64,000 bases of DNA from an uncultured Rhodospira sp. (GCF_937138205.1 NZ_CAKZOT010000045.1:62001-126000); one strand, 5' to 3'. Shown: positions 27,405-36,666, counted from the first letter of the stretch. Notes: generated from the letters alone by a model not told the origin. Numbers and translations: made by a program.

Positions 27405-28232
27405 TCAGGGCCGCAAGGTCACTTCCATGCCGTCGCGCGCCACCAGCGCCGGGGGCCAGTGCCGGCGGACTTCGTCCTCCAGGCGTTCCATGACCGAGTC
27501 CGTGTGGTCCGGATCATGATGGAACACGGCCAGTTGGCGCGCGCCGGCCGCCTGGCACAGACGCACCCCCTCCTGCCACGTCGAATGGCCCCAGCCGATC
27601 CGCTCGGCGAATTCCTCGTCCGTATAGGTGCAGTCGTAGATGACGAGATCGGCGCCGTCGATCAGGCCTAGCACGTTTTCGTCGGGATGGCCCGGTCGGT
27701 GCTCTGTATCAGTGATATAGCAGATGGCCAGTCCGTCGTACTCCAGGCGGTAGCCCGTGGCCTCGTTCGGATGGTTCAACGGCGCCGTGCGCACGTGCAC
27801 GGCGTCCTCGATCACGAACGATTCGCGCGGCTTGAAGTCCCGAAAGGTGATGTGGGCGCGCAGGGCGTCCAGCGGTACCGGAAACATGGGGTCCGACATG
27901 TGGCTCGAGAACAGGCGCCGGATGCCGCCGTTGTCCGCCACGTGTCCGGCCATGATGTCGAGCGTGAAGTCGGCCCGATGCGCGGGGGCGAAGAACGGAA
28001 AGCCGATGATGTGGTCCCAGTGCGTGTGCGTCATGAGCAGCGTGGCATGGGTCACGCCCCGTGCGTTGAGCGACTGCCCCAGGCCGCGCAGGCCGGTTCC
28101 GGCGTCGAACACAATGTGCCGTCCGTCGAGATGCACCTCGACGCAGCTCGTGTTGCCGCCGTACACGACATGGTCGGGAGACGGGCAGGGAATGCTACCG
28201 CGGACGCCCCAGAACTTTACCCAGCACGCCAT
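27405..28232 (-). CDS. Metallo-beta-lactamase-fold hydrolase
   Basis: The 275-aa product has the metal-binding HTHWDH motif at residues 69-74, an upstream GGNTSCVEV and FDAGTGLRGLG, and further ligands in YITDTEHR and FHHDPDHTD. This arrangement matches cytoplasmic MBL-fold phosphodiesterase-like proteins often near signalling genes. Exact substrate unknown; cyclic nucleotide or RNA phosphodiesters are possible. It starts MACWVKFWGVRGSIPCPSP, typical of this subfamily. Confidence 0.9.
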   Translation of the reverse strand: MACWVKFWGVRGSIPCPSPDHVVYGGNTSCVEVHLDGRHIVFDAGTGLRGLGQSLNARGVTHATLLMTHTHWDHIIGFPFFAPAHRADFTLDIMAGHVADNGGIRRLFSSHMSDPMFPVPLDALRAHITFRDFKPRESFVIEDAVHVRTAPLNHPNEATGYRLEYDGLAICYITDTEHRPGHPDENVLGLIDGADLVIYDCTYTDEEFAERIGWGHSTWQEGVRLCQAAGARQLAVFHHDPDHTDSVMERLEDEVRRHWPPALVARDGMEVTLRP

Positions 28233-28365
28233 GGCCCGAGTTCAACTCCTCCCAATGGTCACTCTCGCCCCCGGCGGCTCAACCGAAGGCATTCCAGTTG
28301 CAGACTATGCCAGACGCGCCACGGCTTCGAGCCTTTTTCCGCCATCGAGCCGGTGTTGTCGAGCC

Positions 28366-29115
28366 TCATGACCCGCCCCGGCGCGGCGGGCGGATCGTGA
28401 CCGCGTCCCCCTGCCGCACCCCCAGGGCTTCGCTCGCCCGCCCCTGGTTGACGGCCAGTTCCGCCAAGCCGTTGGCGTTCTCGTACCAGAAGGCCTGGCC
28501 GACGGGAACGTCCGAGAACGTGCGGGCGCGGCGCGCCGGGCGCCCGTGGGCGATGATGTCCGTCCCGGCCTCCAGGCCGGCGGCCCTGACCCCGGTCATG
28601 GCGTTGCCGTAGCGATCGATGTAGACGATGCGCGGCAGATCGTCGGGCCAGTCCGGCCGGTCGACGTGCCCCGGCCCACTGGCTAGCGCCGGGTCGGGTC
28701 GCTCGCCGCGTCCCAGTCGCGCGGCGGCGGGCGCGAACAGGTCGCGGCCGTGAAAGCTGGCGCTGATGGGGCCGTCCGCCGCGAACACCGGAAAGGCCCG
28801 CGCCTTCGCGGCCCGTCGCGCCACCAGGGCGAACAGGCCGTTGTCCGGCCCCACGTACCAGCGGTCGTCGGCGCACAGCATCACGGTGCCTCGCTGCGAG
28901 CCGACGCCCGGATCGACCACGCCCAGCACGATCGTGCCGGGGGGCAGCGTCGGTGCCAACGCGGCCAGCAGGTAGGCCGAGGCCATGGGATCGAACATCG
29001 GCGCGTCGGCGCACAGATCGACCACCGGGACCCCCGGCGCGTCCCGATGCAGGACCGCCTTCACCTGCCCGGTATAGGGTCCCTCCAGCCCGAAATCCGT
29101 GAACAGCGCGAACAC
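28366..29115 (-). CDS. SAM hydroxide adenosyltransferase (DUF62 family)
   Basis: The 249-aa product is started at a GTG giving MFALFTDFGLEGPYTGQVKA, with GAGG upstream; the track ATG adds 24 Arg-rich residues. It contains the duf-62 signature blocks PGTIVLGVVDPGVGSQR, WYVGPDNGLF and IVYIDRYGNAMT. Characterised members hydrolyse S-adenosylmethionine to adenosine and methionine; relatives include the fluorinase and chlorinase. The lack of the halogenase insert cannot be judged from sequence alone. Role in SAM pool control is inferred. Confidence 0.9.
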   Translation of the reverse strand: MFALFTDFGLEGPYTGQVKAVLHRDAPGVPVVDLCADAPMFDPMASAYLLAALAPTLPPGTIVLGVVDPGVGSQRGTVMLCADDRWYVGPDNGLFALVARRAAKARAFPVFAADGPISASFHGRDLFAPAAARLGRGERPDPALASGPGHVDRPDWPDDLPRIVYIDRYGNAMTGVRAAGLEAGTDIIAHGRPARRARTFSDVPVGQAFWYENANGLAELAVNQGRASEALGVRQGDAVTIRPPRRGGS

Positions 29116-29385
29116 CTTCCGCCACCTCAACCGCCGCCTCCGTGTCGGCGCAACTCTCGCGCAGACGTCGGGCCACTGCAACACCAACCCAAATACCCGA
29201 CGGAAATGATCCTTTCGTTTCAGGGCATCTTGGTCTACTCATGAGTCCTTCTGGGGTGCCCGGCCCGGCGCGACGACCGCGTCCGGGCGGTGGACCCGGT
29301 TCCCTGGGGGGCCGGACCGTGCGAGGGTACCAGCCCCAGGGGTCCCGTCCGAACAATCAAGGACAGACGAGGGAGATAACGTCTC

Positions 29386-30489
29386 ATGAAACGCCGCGAG
29401 TTTCTGTCCGGCGCCGCCGTCGCCGGCGCCGGTGCCGCCGCTGCCTCCACGCTGGCCACGCCCGCCATCGCTCAGGACAGGCGCGAACTGAAGATGGTCA
29501 CCACATGGCCGAAGAACTTCCCCGGGCTGGGCACCAGCGCGGAGCGGCTGGCGCAACGCATCACCGCCATGTCCGGTGGTCGCCTGACGGTGAAGGTGTT
29601 CGCGGCCGGCGAACTGGTGCCACCGTTCGAGGCGTTTGACGCCGTGTCTTCCGGGACCGCCGAACTGTACCACGGCGCCGAGTACTACTGGCAGGGCAAG
29701 TCCAAGGCGTTCAACTTCTTCGCCGCCGTGCCGTTCGGCCTGACGGCCACCGAGATGAGTTCCTGGATCCATCACGCCGGCGGTCAGGCGCTGTGGGACG
29801 AGTTGTCGGCCGGCTTCAACATCAAGCCGATGATGGTGGCCAACACCGGCGTCCAGATGGGCGGTTGGTTCAACAAGGAAATCAACAGCCTGGAAGACTA
29901 CAAGGGCCTCAAGATCCGGATGCCCGGCCTGGGTGGCGAGGTTCTGCGCCGCATCGGCGCGGCCGCCGTGTCGTTGCCCGGCGGCGAGATCTTCCCGGCC
30001 CTGCAGTCCGGCGCCATCGACGCCACCGAGTGGGTCGGCCCCTGGAACGACCTCGCGTTCGGCTTCTACAAGGTCGCCAAGTACTACTACTATCCCGGTT
30101 TCCACGAGCCGGGCACGACCCTGTCCGGCGGCGTCAACCTGGACGTCTGGAACAGCCTGAGCGATGAGGACAAGGCCATTATCGAGGCCGCCGCCACCGC
30201 CGAGAACGACTACTCCCTGGCCGAGTTCAACGCCCGCAACGGCGACGCGCTGGACACACTGGTCAACGAACACGGCGTCGAGCTGCGCAAGTTCTCCAAC
30301 GACGTCATGACGGCCATCGGTACCGCCGCCGGCGAGGTTGTCGCCGAGGTGGCCGCCGAGGATCCGATGACGCAGAAGGTCTACGACTCGTTCATCGACT
30401 TCCGCGCCAAGGCCATGGGCTGGGCGCGGATCGCCGACCAGGCGTACTGGAACGCCCGCGAGTTGCCGTATGAGTACACCAAGGGCTGA
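29386..30489 (+). CDS. dctP: TRAP transporter solute-binding protein (TakP/DctP-like)
   Basis: The 367-aa product has a twin-arginine-type signal (MKRREFLSGAAVAGAGAAAA, cleavage near AIAQ) and a DctP-family binding domain: VFAAGELVPPFEAFDAVSSG, TGVQMGGWFNKEINSLEDYKGLKIRMPG, GAIDATEWVGPWND, KYYYYPGFHEPG. These blocks closely resemble TakP, the Rhodobacter alpha-keto-acid binder, so 2-oxo acids are the best substrate guess. It captures substrate in the periplasm for the DctQM permease encoded downstream. Confidence 0.93.
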   Translation: MKRREFLSGAAVAGAGAAAASTLATPAIAQDRRELKMVTTWPKNFPGLGTSAERLAQRITAMSGGRLTVKVFAAGELVPPFEAFDAVSSGTAELYHGAEYYWQGKSKAFNFFAAVPFGLTATEMSSWIHHAGGQALWDELSAGFNIKPMMVANTGVQMGGWFNKEINSLEDYKGLKIRMPGLGGEVLRRIGAAAVSLPGGEIFPALQSGAIDATEWVGPWNDLAFGFYKVAKYYYYPGFHEPGTTLSGGVNLDVWNSLSDEDKAIIEAAATAENDYSLAEFNARNGDALDTLVNEHGVELRKFSNDVMTAIGTAAGEVVAEVAAEDPMTQKVYDSFIDFRAKAMGWARIADQAYWNARELPYEYTKG

Positions 30490-30535
30490 CGTGCCGGGTC
30501 GCGGGGTGTGCCCCGTGTCCCAGCGTGCCCTGACC

Positions 30536-30594
30536 GGCGGCGCGTGCCCACACCCTTCCTGGGGTGATGGGGCGCGCCGCCGCCCATTTCGGGC
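30536..30594 (+). promoter_or_regulatory. Intercistronic hairpins between dctP and dctQ
   Basis: A 9-bp perfect stem, GGCGGCGCG / CGCGCCGCC, encloses a 28-base loop and is followed by a small GCCC/GGGC hairpin, all within the 167-base gap after dctP. Such structures often stabilise the upstream mRNA or attenuate transcription, giving excess binding protein over permease. No T-run. Confidence 0.5.
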
Positions 30595-30656
30595 GGGCGC
30601 CAGCAGGAGGCGTAACCGCTTCTGGCTCCTCCCATTTGTCGTAGCAGGGAGAAATC

Positions 30657-31202
30657 GTGGTGTCGTCGCTCGCCGCGTTGGCCCGCGCCCTTGACGCGTT
30701 CAGCCGCTTTGTCGGGCACACCACCGCCTGGCTGGCGCTGATCATGGTGCTCGTGCAGTTCCTGGTGGTCGTGCTGCGTTACGTGTTCGGGCTCGGCTTC
30801 ATCTGGATGCAGGAAAGCATCGTCTACATGCACGGCCTGCTGTTCATGGTCGGCGCGGGGTACACGCTGTTGATGGACGGCCACGTCCGGGTGGACGTGT
30901 TCTATCGAGAGGCGTCGCCGCGCCGCCAGGCGATCGTCAATCTGGTGGGTAGCCTGCTGTTCCTGGTCCCGTTCTGCGCGCTGATCCTGTGGGTTTCCTG
31001 GGACTACGTCATGAACGCCTGGAGGGTCATGGAGGGGTCGAAGGAAACCAGCGGCGTTCAGGGCATCTACCTGCTCAAGACCGTGATCCTGGTGTTTGCC
31101 GGTCTGGTCCTCCTACAGGGCCTGTCGCTGATCCTCCGGTCGGTGTTGACCCTCGCCGGAGTCGAGGCCGATGGCGCGGCCGAGCAGGAGGCAGCCCGAT
31201 GA
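30657..31202 (+). CDS. dctQ: TRAP transporter small permease (DctQ)
   Basis: The 181-aa product starts at GTG with AGGGAGA just upstream. It has four transmembrane helices and the DctQ pattern FGLGFIWMQESIVYMHGLLFMVGAGYTLLMDGHVRVDVFY. The small permease scaffolds the large transport subunit. Its stop overlaps the dctM ATG (ATGA). Confidence 0.93.
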   Translation: MVSSLAALARALDAFSRFVGHTTAWLALIMVLVQFLVVVLRYVFGLGFIWMQESIVYMHGLLFMVGAGYTLLMDGHVRVDVFYREASPRRQAIVNLVGSLLFLVPFCALILWVSWDYVMNAWRVMEGSKETSGVQGIYLLKTVILVFAGLVLLQGLSLILRSVLTLAGVEADGAAEQEAAR

Positions 31203-32782
31203 CCCTGATGGAGCGCGAAATCTACGCCCTCGTCATGTTCGCCGGCACCTGCCTGTTCCTGGTAAGCGGGTTTCCGGTCGCCTTCACCCTGGGCGGCTCG
31301 GCGCTGTTGTTCGGCATCGTCGGCTGGTTCATCGGCGCCTTCGACATGAGCTTCGTCGCGGCCATGCCGCAGCGCATTTTCGGCACCATGACCAACGAGG
31401 TGCTGATCGCCGTGCCGCTGTTCGTGTTCATGGGCGTGATGCTGGAGCGCTCGCGCGTGGCCGAGGAACTGCTGGACAGCATGGGCAAGCTGTTCGGCAC
31501 GCTGCGGGGCGGCCTGGGGATCTCGGTGTGCATCGTCGGCGCCCTGCTGGCGGCCTCCACCGGGATCGTCGGCGCCACCGTGGTCACCATGGGTTTGCTG
31601 TCGCTGCCGACCATGCTGCGCCGGGGATACTGTCCGGCCTTGTCCTGCGGGACCATCTGCGCGGCCGGCACTCTGGGGCAGATCATTCCGCCGTCCATCG
31701 TGCTGGTGCTGCTGGGCGACCAGATCTCCAACGCCTACACCGATGCCCAGCGGGCCATCGGCAACTGGTCGCCAGAGCCGGTGTCGGTGGGCGATCTGTT
31801 CGCCGGTGCCCTGCTGCCCGGCCTGGGCCTGGTGGTGCTGTACATCACCTATGTGGCGCTGGTCGCGTGGTTGCAGCCGAAACGGGCGCCGGCCATCCAC
31901 GACGCGGCGGACGTCGGCATGACCGGGTGGGAGACGGTCCGCACCCTGGCCAATGCCCTGCTGCCGCCGGTGTTCCTGATCGTCGCCGTGCTGGGTTCGA
32001 TCCTGACCGGCGTGGCCACGCCCACCGAGGCCGCCGCCGTGGGCGCCGTGGGCGCCTTGCTGCTGGGCGGCCTGAAGCTGGAGGGCAGCACCCGATGGCC
32101 CATCATCCTGACCTTCGGCGCGCTGGTGGTCATGCTGCTACTTGCGCGCTGGGTGGACCTGCGCGTGGCCCGCGATGCCATCGGCCCGGGTGACACCGTG
32201 GGCATCTGGGCGGCGGTGGCCTGTACCGGCATTGTCTTCCTGGGCATCGGCGAGAGCCTGCGGCGCGTCTGGTCGATGGGCATCCTGCAAGAGGTCATGC
32301 GCCAGACGCTGATCATTTCCTCGATGGTGTTCATCATCATCGTCGGCGCCGGTCTGTTCTCGCTGGTGTTCCGGGGCCTGGGCGGCGAGGAGATGGTGCA
32401 TGAGTTCCTGACCAACCTGCCCGGCGGCGCCTTTGGCGCCATGCTGGTGGTCATGCTGGTGATGTTCGTCCTGGGCTTCTTCCTGGACTTCATCGAGATC
32501 ATCTTCGTCGTGGTGCCGATCGTCGGGCCTGTTCTGCTGAGGATGGACCTCGATCCGGTCTGGCTCGGCGTGATGATCGCCATGAACCTGCAGACGTCGT
32601 TCCTGACGCCGCCGTTCGGTTTCGCGTTGTTCTATCTGCGCGGGGTGGCGCCGCCGTCAATCCGCACCATGTCCATATACAAAGGCGTGCTGCCGTTCAT
32701 TCTGATCCAGCTTGTGGGACTCGGGGCGCTGGCCCTGTGGCCGGAAATGGCCACTTGGCTGCCGGACGTGATCTTCGGGTAG
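31199..32782 (+). CDS. dctM: TRAP transporter large permease (DctM)
   Basis: The 527-aa product has twelve or more transmembrane segments of the ion-transporter superfamily. Blocks include GFPVAFTLGGSALLFG, AAMPQRIFGTMTNEVLIAVPLFVFMG, ASTGIVGATVVTMGLLSLPTML and AAGTLGQIIPPSIVLVLL. It carries out sodium-coupled uptake of the substrate delivered by DctP. The ATG overlaps dctQ. Somewhat longer than minimal DctM (about 430 aa), with an insertion around residues 285-350 typical of the mannitol/chloroaromatic-like and TakM subgroup. Confidence 0.94.
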   Translation: MTLMEREIYALVMFAGTCLFLVSGFPVAFTLGGSALLFGIVGWFIGAFDMSFVAAMPQRIFGTMTNEVLIAVPLFVFMGVMLERSRVAEELLDSMGKLFGTLRGGLGISVCIVGALLAASTGIVGATVVTMGLLSLPTMLRRGYCPALSCGTICAAGTLGQIIPPSIVLVLLGDQISNAYTDAQRAIGNWSPEPVSVGDLFAGALLPGLGLVVLYITYVALVAWLQPKRAPAIHDAADVGMTGWETVRTLANALLPPVFLIVAVLGSILTGVATPTEAAAVGAVGALLLGGLKLEGSTRWPIILTFGALVVMLLLARWVDLRVARDAIGPGDTVGIWAAVACTGIVFLGIGESLRRVWSMGILQEVMRQTLIISSMVFIIIVGAGLFSLVFRGLGGEEMVHEFLTNLPGGAFGAMLVVMLVMFVLGFFLDFIEIIFVVVPIVGPVLLRMDLDPVWLGVMIAMNLQTSFLTPPFGFALFYLRGVAPPSIRTMSIYKGVLPFILIQLVGLGALALWPEMATWLPDVIFG

Positions 32783-32847
32783 CCGTGCGCGCCGCCGGCT
32801 CGCTGTGATAGGCTTGGCAGAGCGGAGCACGGAGAGGTGAACGGGGC

Positions 32848-33267
32848 ATGATCGCCGATCGCAGGGCCACGGCATGGCTGAGGCAGGCCGAGCGTGACCT
32901 TGCGCACGCCCACCGCTCGGCTGATCAAAGTGATCCGGAATGGGCCTGTTACGCCGCCCAGCAGGCAGCGGAAAAAGCGCTGAAGGCCGTGCTGATCGAC
33001 CTGGGGACGCGGCCCGCGCCGGTGCATGACCTGGCGGCGTTGGCGCACGCTGTTGTCCAGCACGGGGGCATGGACACCGCTACGGTCGAGACACTGGGCG
33101 ATTTGGCGGCCCTGACGGAGTTCAGCGTGACGGCGCGATACCCTCTGGGCGATGGCCTCACGGCCCCCGGGGATGTCATCTCGTCGCCGCGCGTTCAAGG
33201 CGCGTTGGAGACAGCCGACCGTGTGCTGGCCTGGGCGCGGACCCAGCTCGGGGTCGGCGACCCATGA
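32848..33267 (+). CDS. HEPN domain protein (toxin of MNT-HEPN pair)
   Basis: The 139-aa product is an all-helical HEPN protein: WLRQAERDLAHAHRSADQSD, then CYAAQQAAEKALKAVLIDLG, then RPAPVHDLAALA and SVTARYPLGD. HEPN partners of minimal nucleotidyltransferases are RNase-type toxins in characterised MNT-HEPN systems, inactivated by AMPylation from the MNT. The MNT gene overlaps its stop by four bases. The pair is a complete MNT-HEPN module. Confidence 0.88.
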   Translation: MIADRRATAWLRQAERDLAHAHRSADQSDPEWACYAAQQAAEKALKAVLIDLGTRPAPVHDLAALAHAVVQHGGMDTATVETLGDLAALTEFSVTARYPLGDGLTAPGDVISSPRVQGALETADRVLAWARTQLGVGDP

Positions 33268-33602
33268 GCCGGCCGCCGGACATGCAACGGGTCCGCGACC
33301 GGGTGCGGCACGAGGTCATCGCCGCCCTGCGGACAGCGTGTGCGCGGGCGGTTCGCGATCCGGCCCGCATTGAGGCCGTCATGCTGTTCGGGTCCCTGGC
33401 GCGCGGTGACTTCGACGGCCTGTCGGACGCTGATATCGCGGTCATCGGCGATCGGCAGGCGTTCGACAGCGGGGTCTTCTCCGCCTTCGACCGGCCGGTG
33501 GACGTGGTGGCCGTCGCCCCGGCGCGGTGGCGCAGCGCGGACCTGGCGGCCGGCGACATGGTCGCCGACATCCGCGCCGAGGCCATCCCGCTCTGGCCGT
33601 AG
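33264..33602 (+). CDS. Minimal nucleotidyltransferase (MNT antitoxin)
   Basis: The 112-aa product contains the nucleotidyltransferase active site FGSLARGDFDGLSDADIAV (GS plus a DxD acid pair) and a later PVDVV strand carrying the third acidic residue. It matches the MntA-type antitoxins that AMPylate or di-AMPylate their HEPN partner. Its ATG overlaps the HEPN stop (ATGA), so expression is coupled. Confidence 0.9.
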   Translation: MSRPPDMQRVRDRVRHEVIAALRTACARAVRDPARIEAVMLFGSLARGDFDGLSDADIAVIGDRQAFDSGVFSAFDRPVDVVAVAPARWRSADLAAGDMVADIRAEAIPLWP

Positions 33603-33702
33603 GGTTTCCGATCTCGGTGCGACCGCCCAACGATTCGATTGACCGGTGTGTCGCGCGCCTGCGATCCTGTTTGGTGAAATGCTCCCCTCGGAGGGCGCCC
33701 CG

Positions 33703-34176
33703 ATGAATCCCCGAGATGCGGCGAAGGGCTGGCTGCGGCAGGCCCGTTACGATCTGGTCCATGCCCACTGGTCCATGCGCGCCGGACATGCCGACTGGGC
33801 GTGCCTGGCGGCCCACCATGCCGCCGAACGGGCGCTGAAGGGATTGGCTCTGGACGCGGGCCATCGGCCACTGGCCACCAACAACCCGGCCCTGCTGGCC
33901 ATGGACCTGATGGAACTGGGCGTGCTGGGCGAGGCCGACGTGGCGCGTCTGGGCGACCTGGAAGCGCTCCAGTCGATCGCCGCCCGGCTGCGCAGCCCGG
34001 ACCGAGCCGTGCTGCAGGACGGACCCGACGACTCGGTGGCCCTGGCGCGCGACGCCGTCGCCTTGACGGAACAGCTTCTGGGGCTTGTCGCCGAGGCTGC
34101 CGAAGGCCGTGCGGGGGGTCTGGATCTGGCCGCCGACGACCATCGTGGCCCGCCGCGCCCGTCGCTGGCCGGGTGA
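33703..34176 (+). CDS. Second HEPN-like protein, diverged paralogue
   Basis: Start MNPRDAAKGWLRQARYDLVHAHW has GGAGG upstream; the track start is 19 residues earlier. The 157-aa product aligns along its first 110 residues with the HEPN gene 0.8 kb upstream (WACLAAHHAAERALKGLALDAG versus WACYAAQQAAEKALKAVLIDLG). The HDL block is replaced (RPLATNNPAL) and the ARYP block becomes ARLRSPD. It therefore looks like a duplicated HEPN that has lost conserved residues; it could be inactive or serve as an accessory of the module. No second MNT gene follows. Confidence 0.75.
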   Translation: MNPRDAAKGWLRQARYDLVHAHWSMRAGHADWACLAAHHAAERALKGLALDAGHRPLATNNPALLAMDLMELGVLGEADVARLGDLEALQSIAARLRSPDRAVLQDGPDDSVALARDAVALTEQLLGLVAEAAEGRAGGLDLAADDHRGPPRPSLAG

Positions 34177-34370
34177 GCGCGGCGCGACGGTGCCGTGTTC
34201 GGCCCGTTTCCAGGCACATATCCAAGCTCTTGTAGACAGTCCGTGCCCGACTCGACATTGGGCGCGGCGCCGGGCGACCGTGTGGTGTAGAAAGAGTCAG
34301 GCAACCGGATCAGGGCCTTCGCGGTCGGTCCGGAGCCAGCCGGTCGCATCGTTAGAGGAGACTCCCGACC

Positions 34371-34778
34371 ATGGCCACCGTCCGCCCCCCCGAGCACCCG
34401 GAGAGCGACCCCCGTGTCAAGGCGGTATTCGACGACATCCGCGCCACGCGCGGCACGGACTTCATCAATAACGTCTGGCGGTATCTGGCCTTTGATCCGG
34501 TCCTGCTGGAGCAGGTCTGGGCCGACATCAAGACGGTGATGGCCACGGCCTCGGCCCTCGACCCGAAGACCAAGGAAATGATCTACGTCGCCGTCTCCAT
34601 CGCCAACGGCTGCGACTACTGCACCCACTCGCACACGGCGGCGGCGCGCGCCAAGGGCATGACCGAGGCCGAGTACGCCGATCTATTGCGGGTGGTCGGC
34701 ACGGCGTCGCGTCTGAACGCGCTGCTGAACGGTCTGCACATCCCCGTCGACGCCGCGTTCGACGCGGACGCGACGTGA
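34371..34778 (+). CDS. AhpD-like carboxymuconolactone decarboxylase family protein
   Basis: The 135-aa helical protein carries the redox motif CDYCTHSH (Cys81, Cys84, His88) preceded by LDPKTKEMIYVAVSIANG. That pattern matches AhpD-like alkylhydroperoxidases that use a CxxC pair, rather than true carboxymuconolactone decarboxylases. Likely an antioxidant or thiol-dependent reductase. Single gene with AGAGGAG upstream. Confidence 0.9.
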   Translation: MATVRPPEHPESDPRVKAVFDDIRATRGTDFINNVWRYLAFDPVLLEQVWADIKTVMATASALDPKTKEMIYVAVSIANGCDYCTHSHTAAARAKGMTEAEYADLLRVVGTASRLNALLNGLHIPVDAAFDADAT

Positions 34779-34788
34779 TCGGCGGCGG

Positions 34789-35424
34789 CTACCCGAACAG
34801 CACGGCGTCGCTGTTCGTCAGGCGCACCCCGGCCTGGAGCATGTTGGTCATGGCCGAGGCGAGCGAGCCGTCCATGTCGATGGCGCGGCAGGCGTCCTCG
34901 ACCAGGCTGACATTCAGGCCCAGGGCGCGGGCATCCAGGGCCGACCAGCACACGCAGTAGTCCGTGGCCAGCCCGGCCAGCACCACATGCTCGACCCCCA
35001 GGTCGGACAGCGCGCCGGCCAGACCGGTCACCGAGACGCGGTCGTTCTCGAAGAACGCGGAATAGGAATCGATGGCCGGGTCGGTGCCCTTGCGCAGGAC
35101 CAGGCGCGCCCGCCGCGTGTCCAGATCGGGGTGGAACGCGGCCCCCTCCGTGCCCTGGACGCAGTGGTCCGGCCACAGCACCTGCGGTCCATACGGCATT
35201 TCCGTCATCGAGAACGGCTCCGCCCCCGAATGAGCGGAGGCAAACGAGGCGTGGCCCGGCGGGTGCCAGTCCTGGGTGAGGATAACCACCTGAAACGCCT
35301 CGATCAGCCGATTCGCGGCCGGGACCACGGCGTCGCCGTCGGGGACCGCCAGGGCGCCGCCGGCGCAGAAATCGTTCTGCACATCAATGACCACGAGCGC
35401 GGCGTCTTCGAGGATGGATGGCAT
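34789..35424 (-). CDS. pncA: Nicotinamidase
   Basis: PncA deamidates nicotinamide to nicotinate in NAD salvage. Start MPSILEDAALVVIDVQNDFC is preceded by AAGAGG. The catalytic triad is visible: Asp14 in VVIDVQNDF, Lys in LRKGTDP, and Cys in LATDYCVCW. The metal ligand region reads TQDWHPPGHASF. Length 211 aa is normal. The product nicotinate would feed the nicotinate phosphoribosyltransferase encoded at 54.5 kb. Confidence 0.94.
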   Translation of the reverse strand: MPSILEDAALVVIDVQNDFCAGGALAVPDGDAVVPAANRLIEAFQVVILTQDWHPPGHASFASAHSGAEPFSMTEMPYGPQVLWPDHCVQGTEGAAFHPDLDTRRARLVLRKGTDPAIDSYSAFFENDRVSVTGLAGALSDLGVEHVVLAGLATDYCVCWSALDARALGLNVSLVEDACRAIDMDGSLASAMTNMLQAGVRLTNSDAVLFG

Positions 35425-35525
35425 GGAAGCCTCTTCCGCCAATGAACCAGATCGTCACCGTCATCACGCCGGGGCGGCACCCCGCCAGCGTTGACGCGAT
35501 GGCAAGCCTGCATCACCATCCGCGC

Positions 35526-36389
35526 ATGTCAACGTCCGTTCTCCGCCTCGCCCCGCAAACGATGCCGCTCGCCCTGACCCGGTCGGGTGAGGGCACGGAA
35601 TCAGATACCTGTCGTGACGGACCGGGGGAGCCGGCCCACGCACTCGACCTCGCCTTGTGGACGCTGCAACCCGACGCCGCCGGGCAGCCCGATCTTGACG
35701 CCATGCGGCCGCACCTGTCGGTCAACGAATGGACCCGCGTGACGTCGTTCCGCGACCCACGGCACGCGTGGTCGAGTGCCGCCGCGCGGCTGCTGCTGCG
35801 GACCATGCTGAGCCGGTTTCACGGTGCCGACCCGCTGGCCTGGCATTTCGTCACCGAGCCGGGCGGTCGCCCCCATGTCGACATGACGCGGCCGCCGTAT
35901 CCGCTGACCGCCGAGACGCGGCCCCGCTTCAGCCTCAGCCACACGGTGGGTCTGGCCGCGTGCGCCGTCAGCCTGGGGCCGTGGCCGCCGGGGGCCGACC
36001 TGGGCGTCGACGCCGAGTGGACCGGACGCCCCAGCGTGCCGGCCGTGCCCCTGGCCCGTCGCTTCTTCCATCCGGACGAGGCGGCGGCCCTCGAGTTGGT
36101 TCCGCGCGGTCCAGAGCGCCAACAGCTGTTCATGACACTGTGGACCCGCAAGGAAGCGGTGCTGAAGGCGCTTGGTCTGGGCATCGCCAACCACCTGAGC
36201 CTGTATGCGTGCCTGGGCGACCCCGCGCGTGTCGACGGCCCCGCCGACCTGATCGGCGACTCGGCCCGATGGCACCTGGCCAGCGAGGATGCGAGCCCCA
36301 GCCACCGCCTGTCATGGGCGGTGCGCGGGCCGGACGGCGGCGGCGATTTCGAAAGCCCGTGCCCAGCCGTGCGCGTCCATCGGCGGTAG
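35526..36389 (+). CDS. 4'-phosphopantetheinyl transferase (Sfp-type)
   Basis: Start MSTSVLRLAPQTMP is a guess; the track begins 36 codons earlier and a ribosome site is not clear. Within 287 aa are the Sfp/PPTase motifs FSLSHTVGLAACAV, LGVDAEW and LWTRKEAVLKALGLG. These enzymes load coenzyme A-derived phosphopantetheine onto carrier proteins of fatty acid, polyketide or nonribosomal peptide synthesis. The target is not apparent; no carrier gene is nearby. Confidence 0.88.
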   Translation: MSTSVLRLAPQTMPLALTRSGEGTESDTCRDGPGEPAHALDLALWTLQPDAAGQPDLDAMRPHLSVNEWTRVTSFRDPRHAWSSAAARLLLRTMLSRFHGADPLAWHFVTEPGGRPHVDMTRPPYPLTAETRPRFSLSHTVGLAACAVSLGPWPPGADLGVDAEWTGRPSVPAVPLARRFFHPDEAAALELVPRGPERQQLFMTLWTRKEAVLKALGLGIANHLSLYACLGDPARVDGPADLIGDSARWHLASEDASPSHRLSWAVRGPDGGGDFESPCPAVRVHRR

Positions 36390-36666
36390 ACGTCGGCCAA
36401 AGCTCGCCGAACGCCGCAGCCCACAATCCGGTGTTCACTTTTTCGGGGCAAACTCACCATTCGGTTCCCCCATTTTGGTGGGGCGCCGGCGGCCTTTCAC
36501 GGCCAAGCCAAGAATGGACGAGGGCGAACGGACAGAACGCAAGGGCAGCACGACCTATTTCCATATTCACACCCAGTGGGGAACTTGTGCTATGATCGGC
36601 ACGAATGATATGGCTCGCGGCGAACCGTCGGGCCGAGTGCGTCCCACTTGATAGGGAAGAAGACCC
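36390..36666. other. Intergenic boundary of the flagellin island
   Basis: About 277 bases in which base composition falls from the GC-rich flank to more AT-rich sequence. A weak CCCC/GGGG hairpin lies at about 36467-36483. AGGGAAGA precedes the next gene. No sigma-28 or sigma-54 promoter could be defined. Confidence 0.4.
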
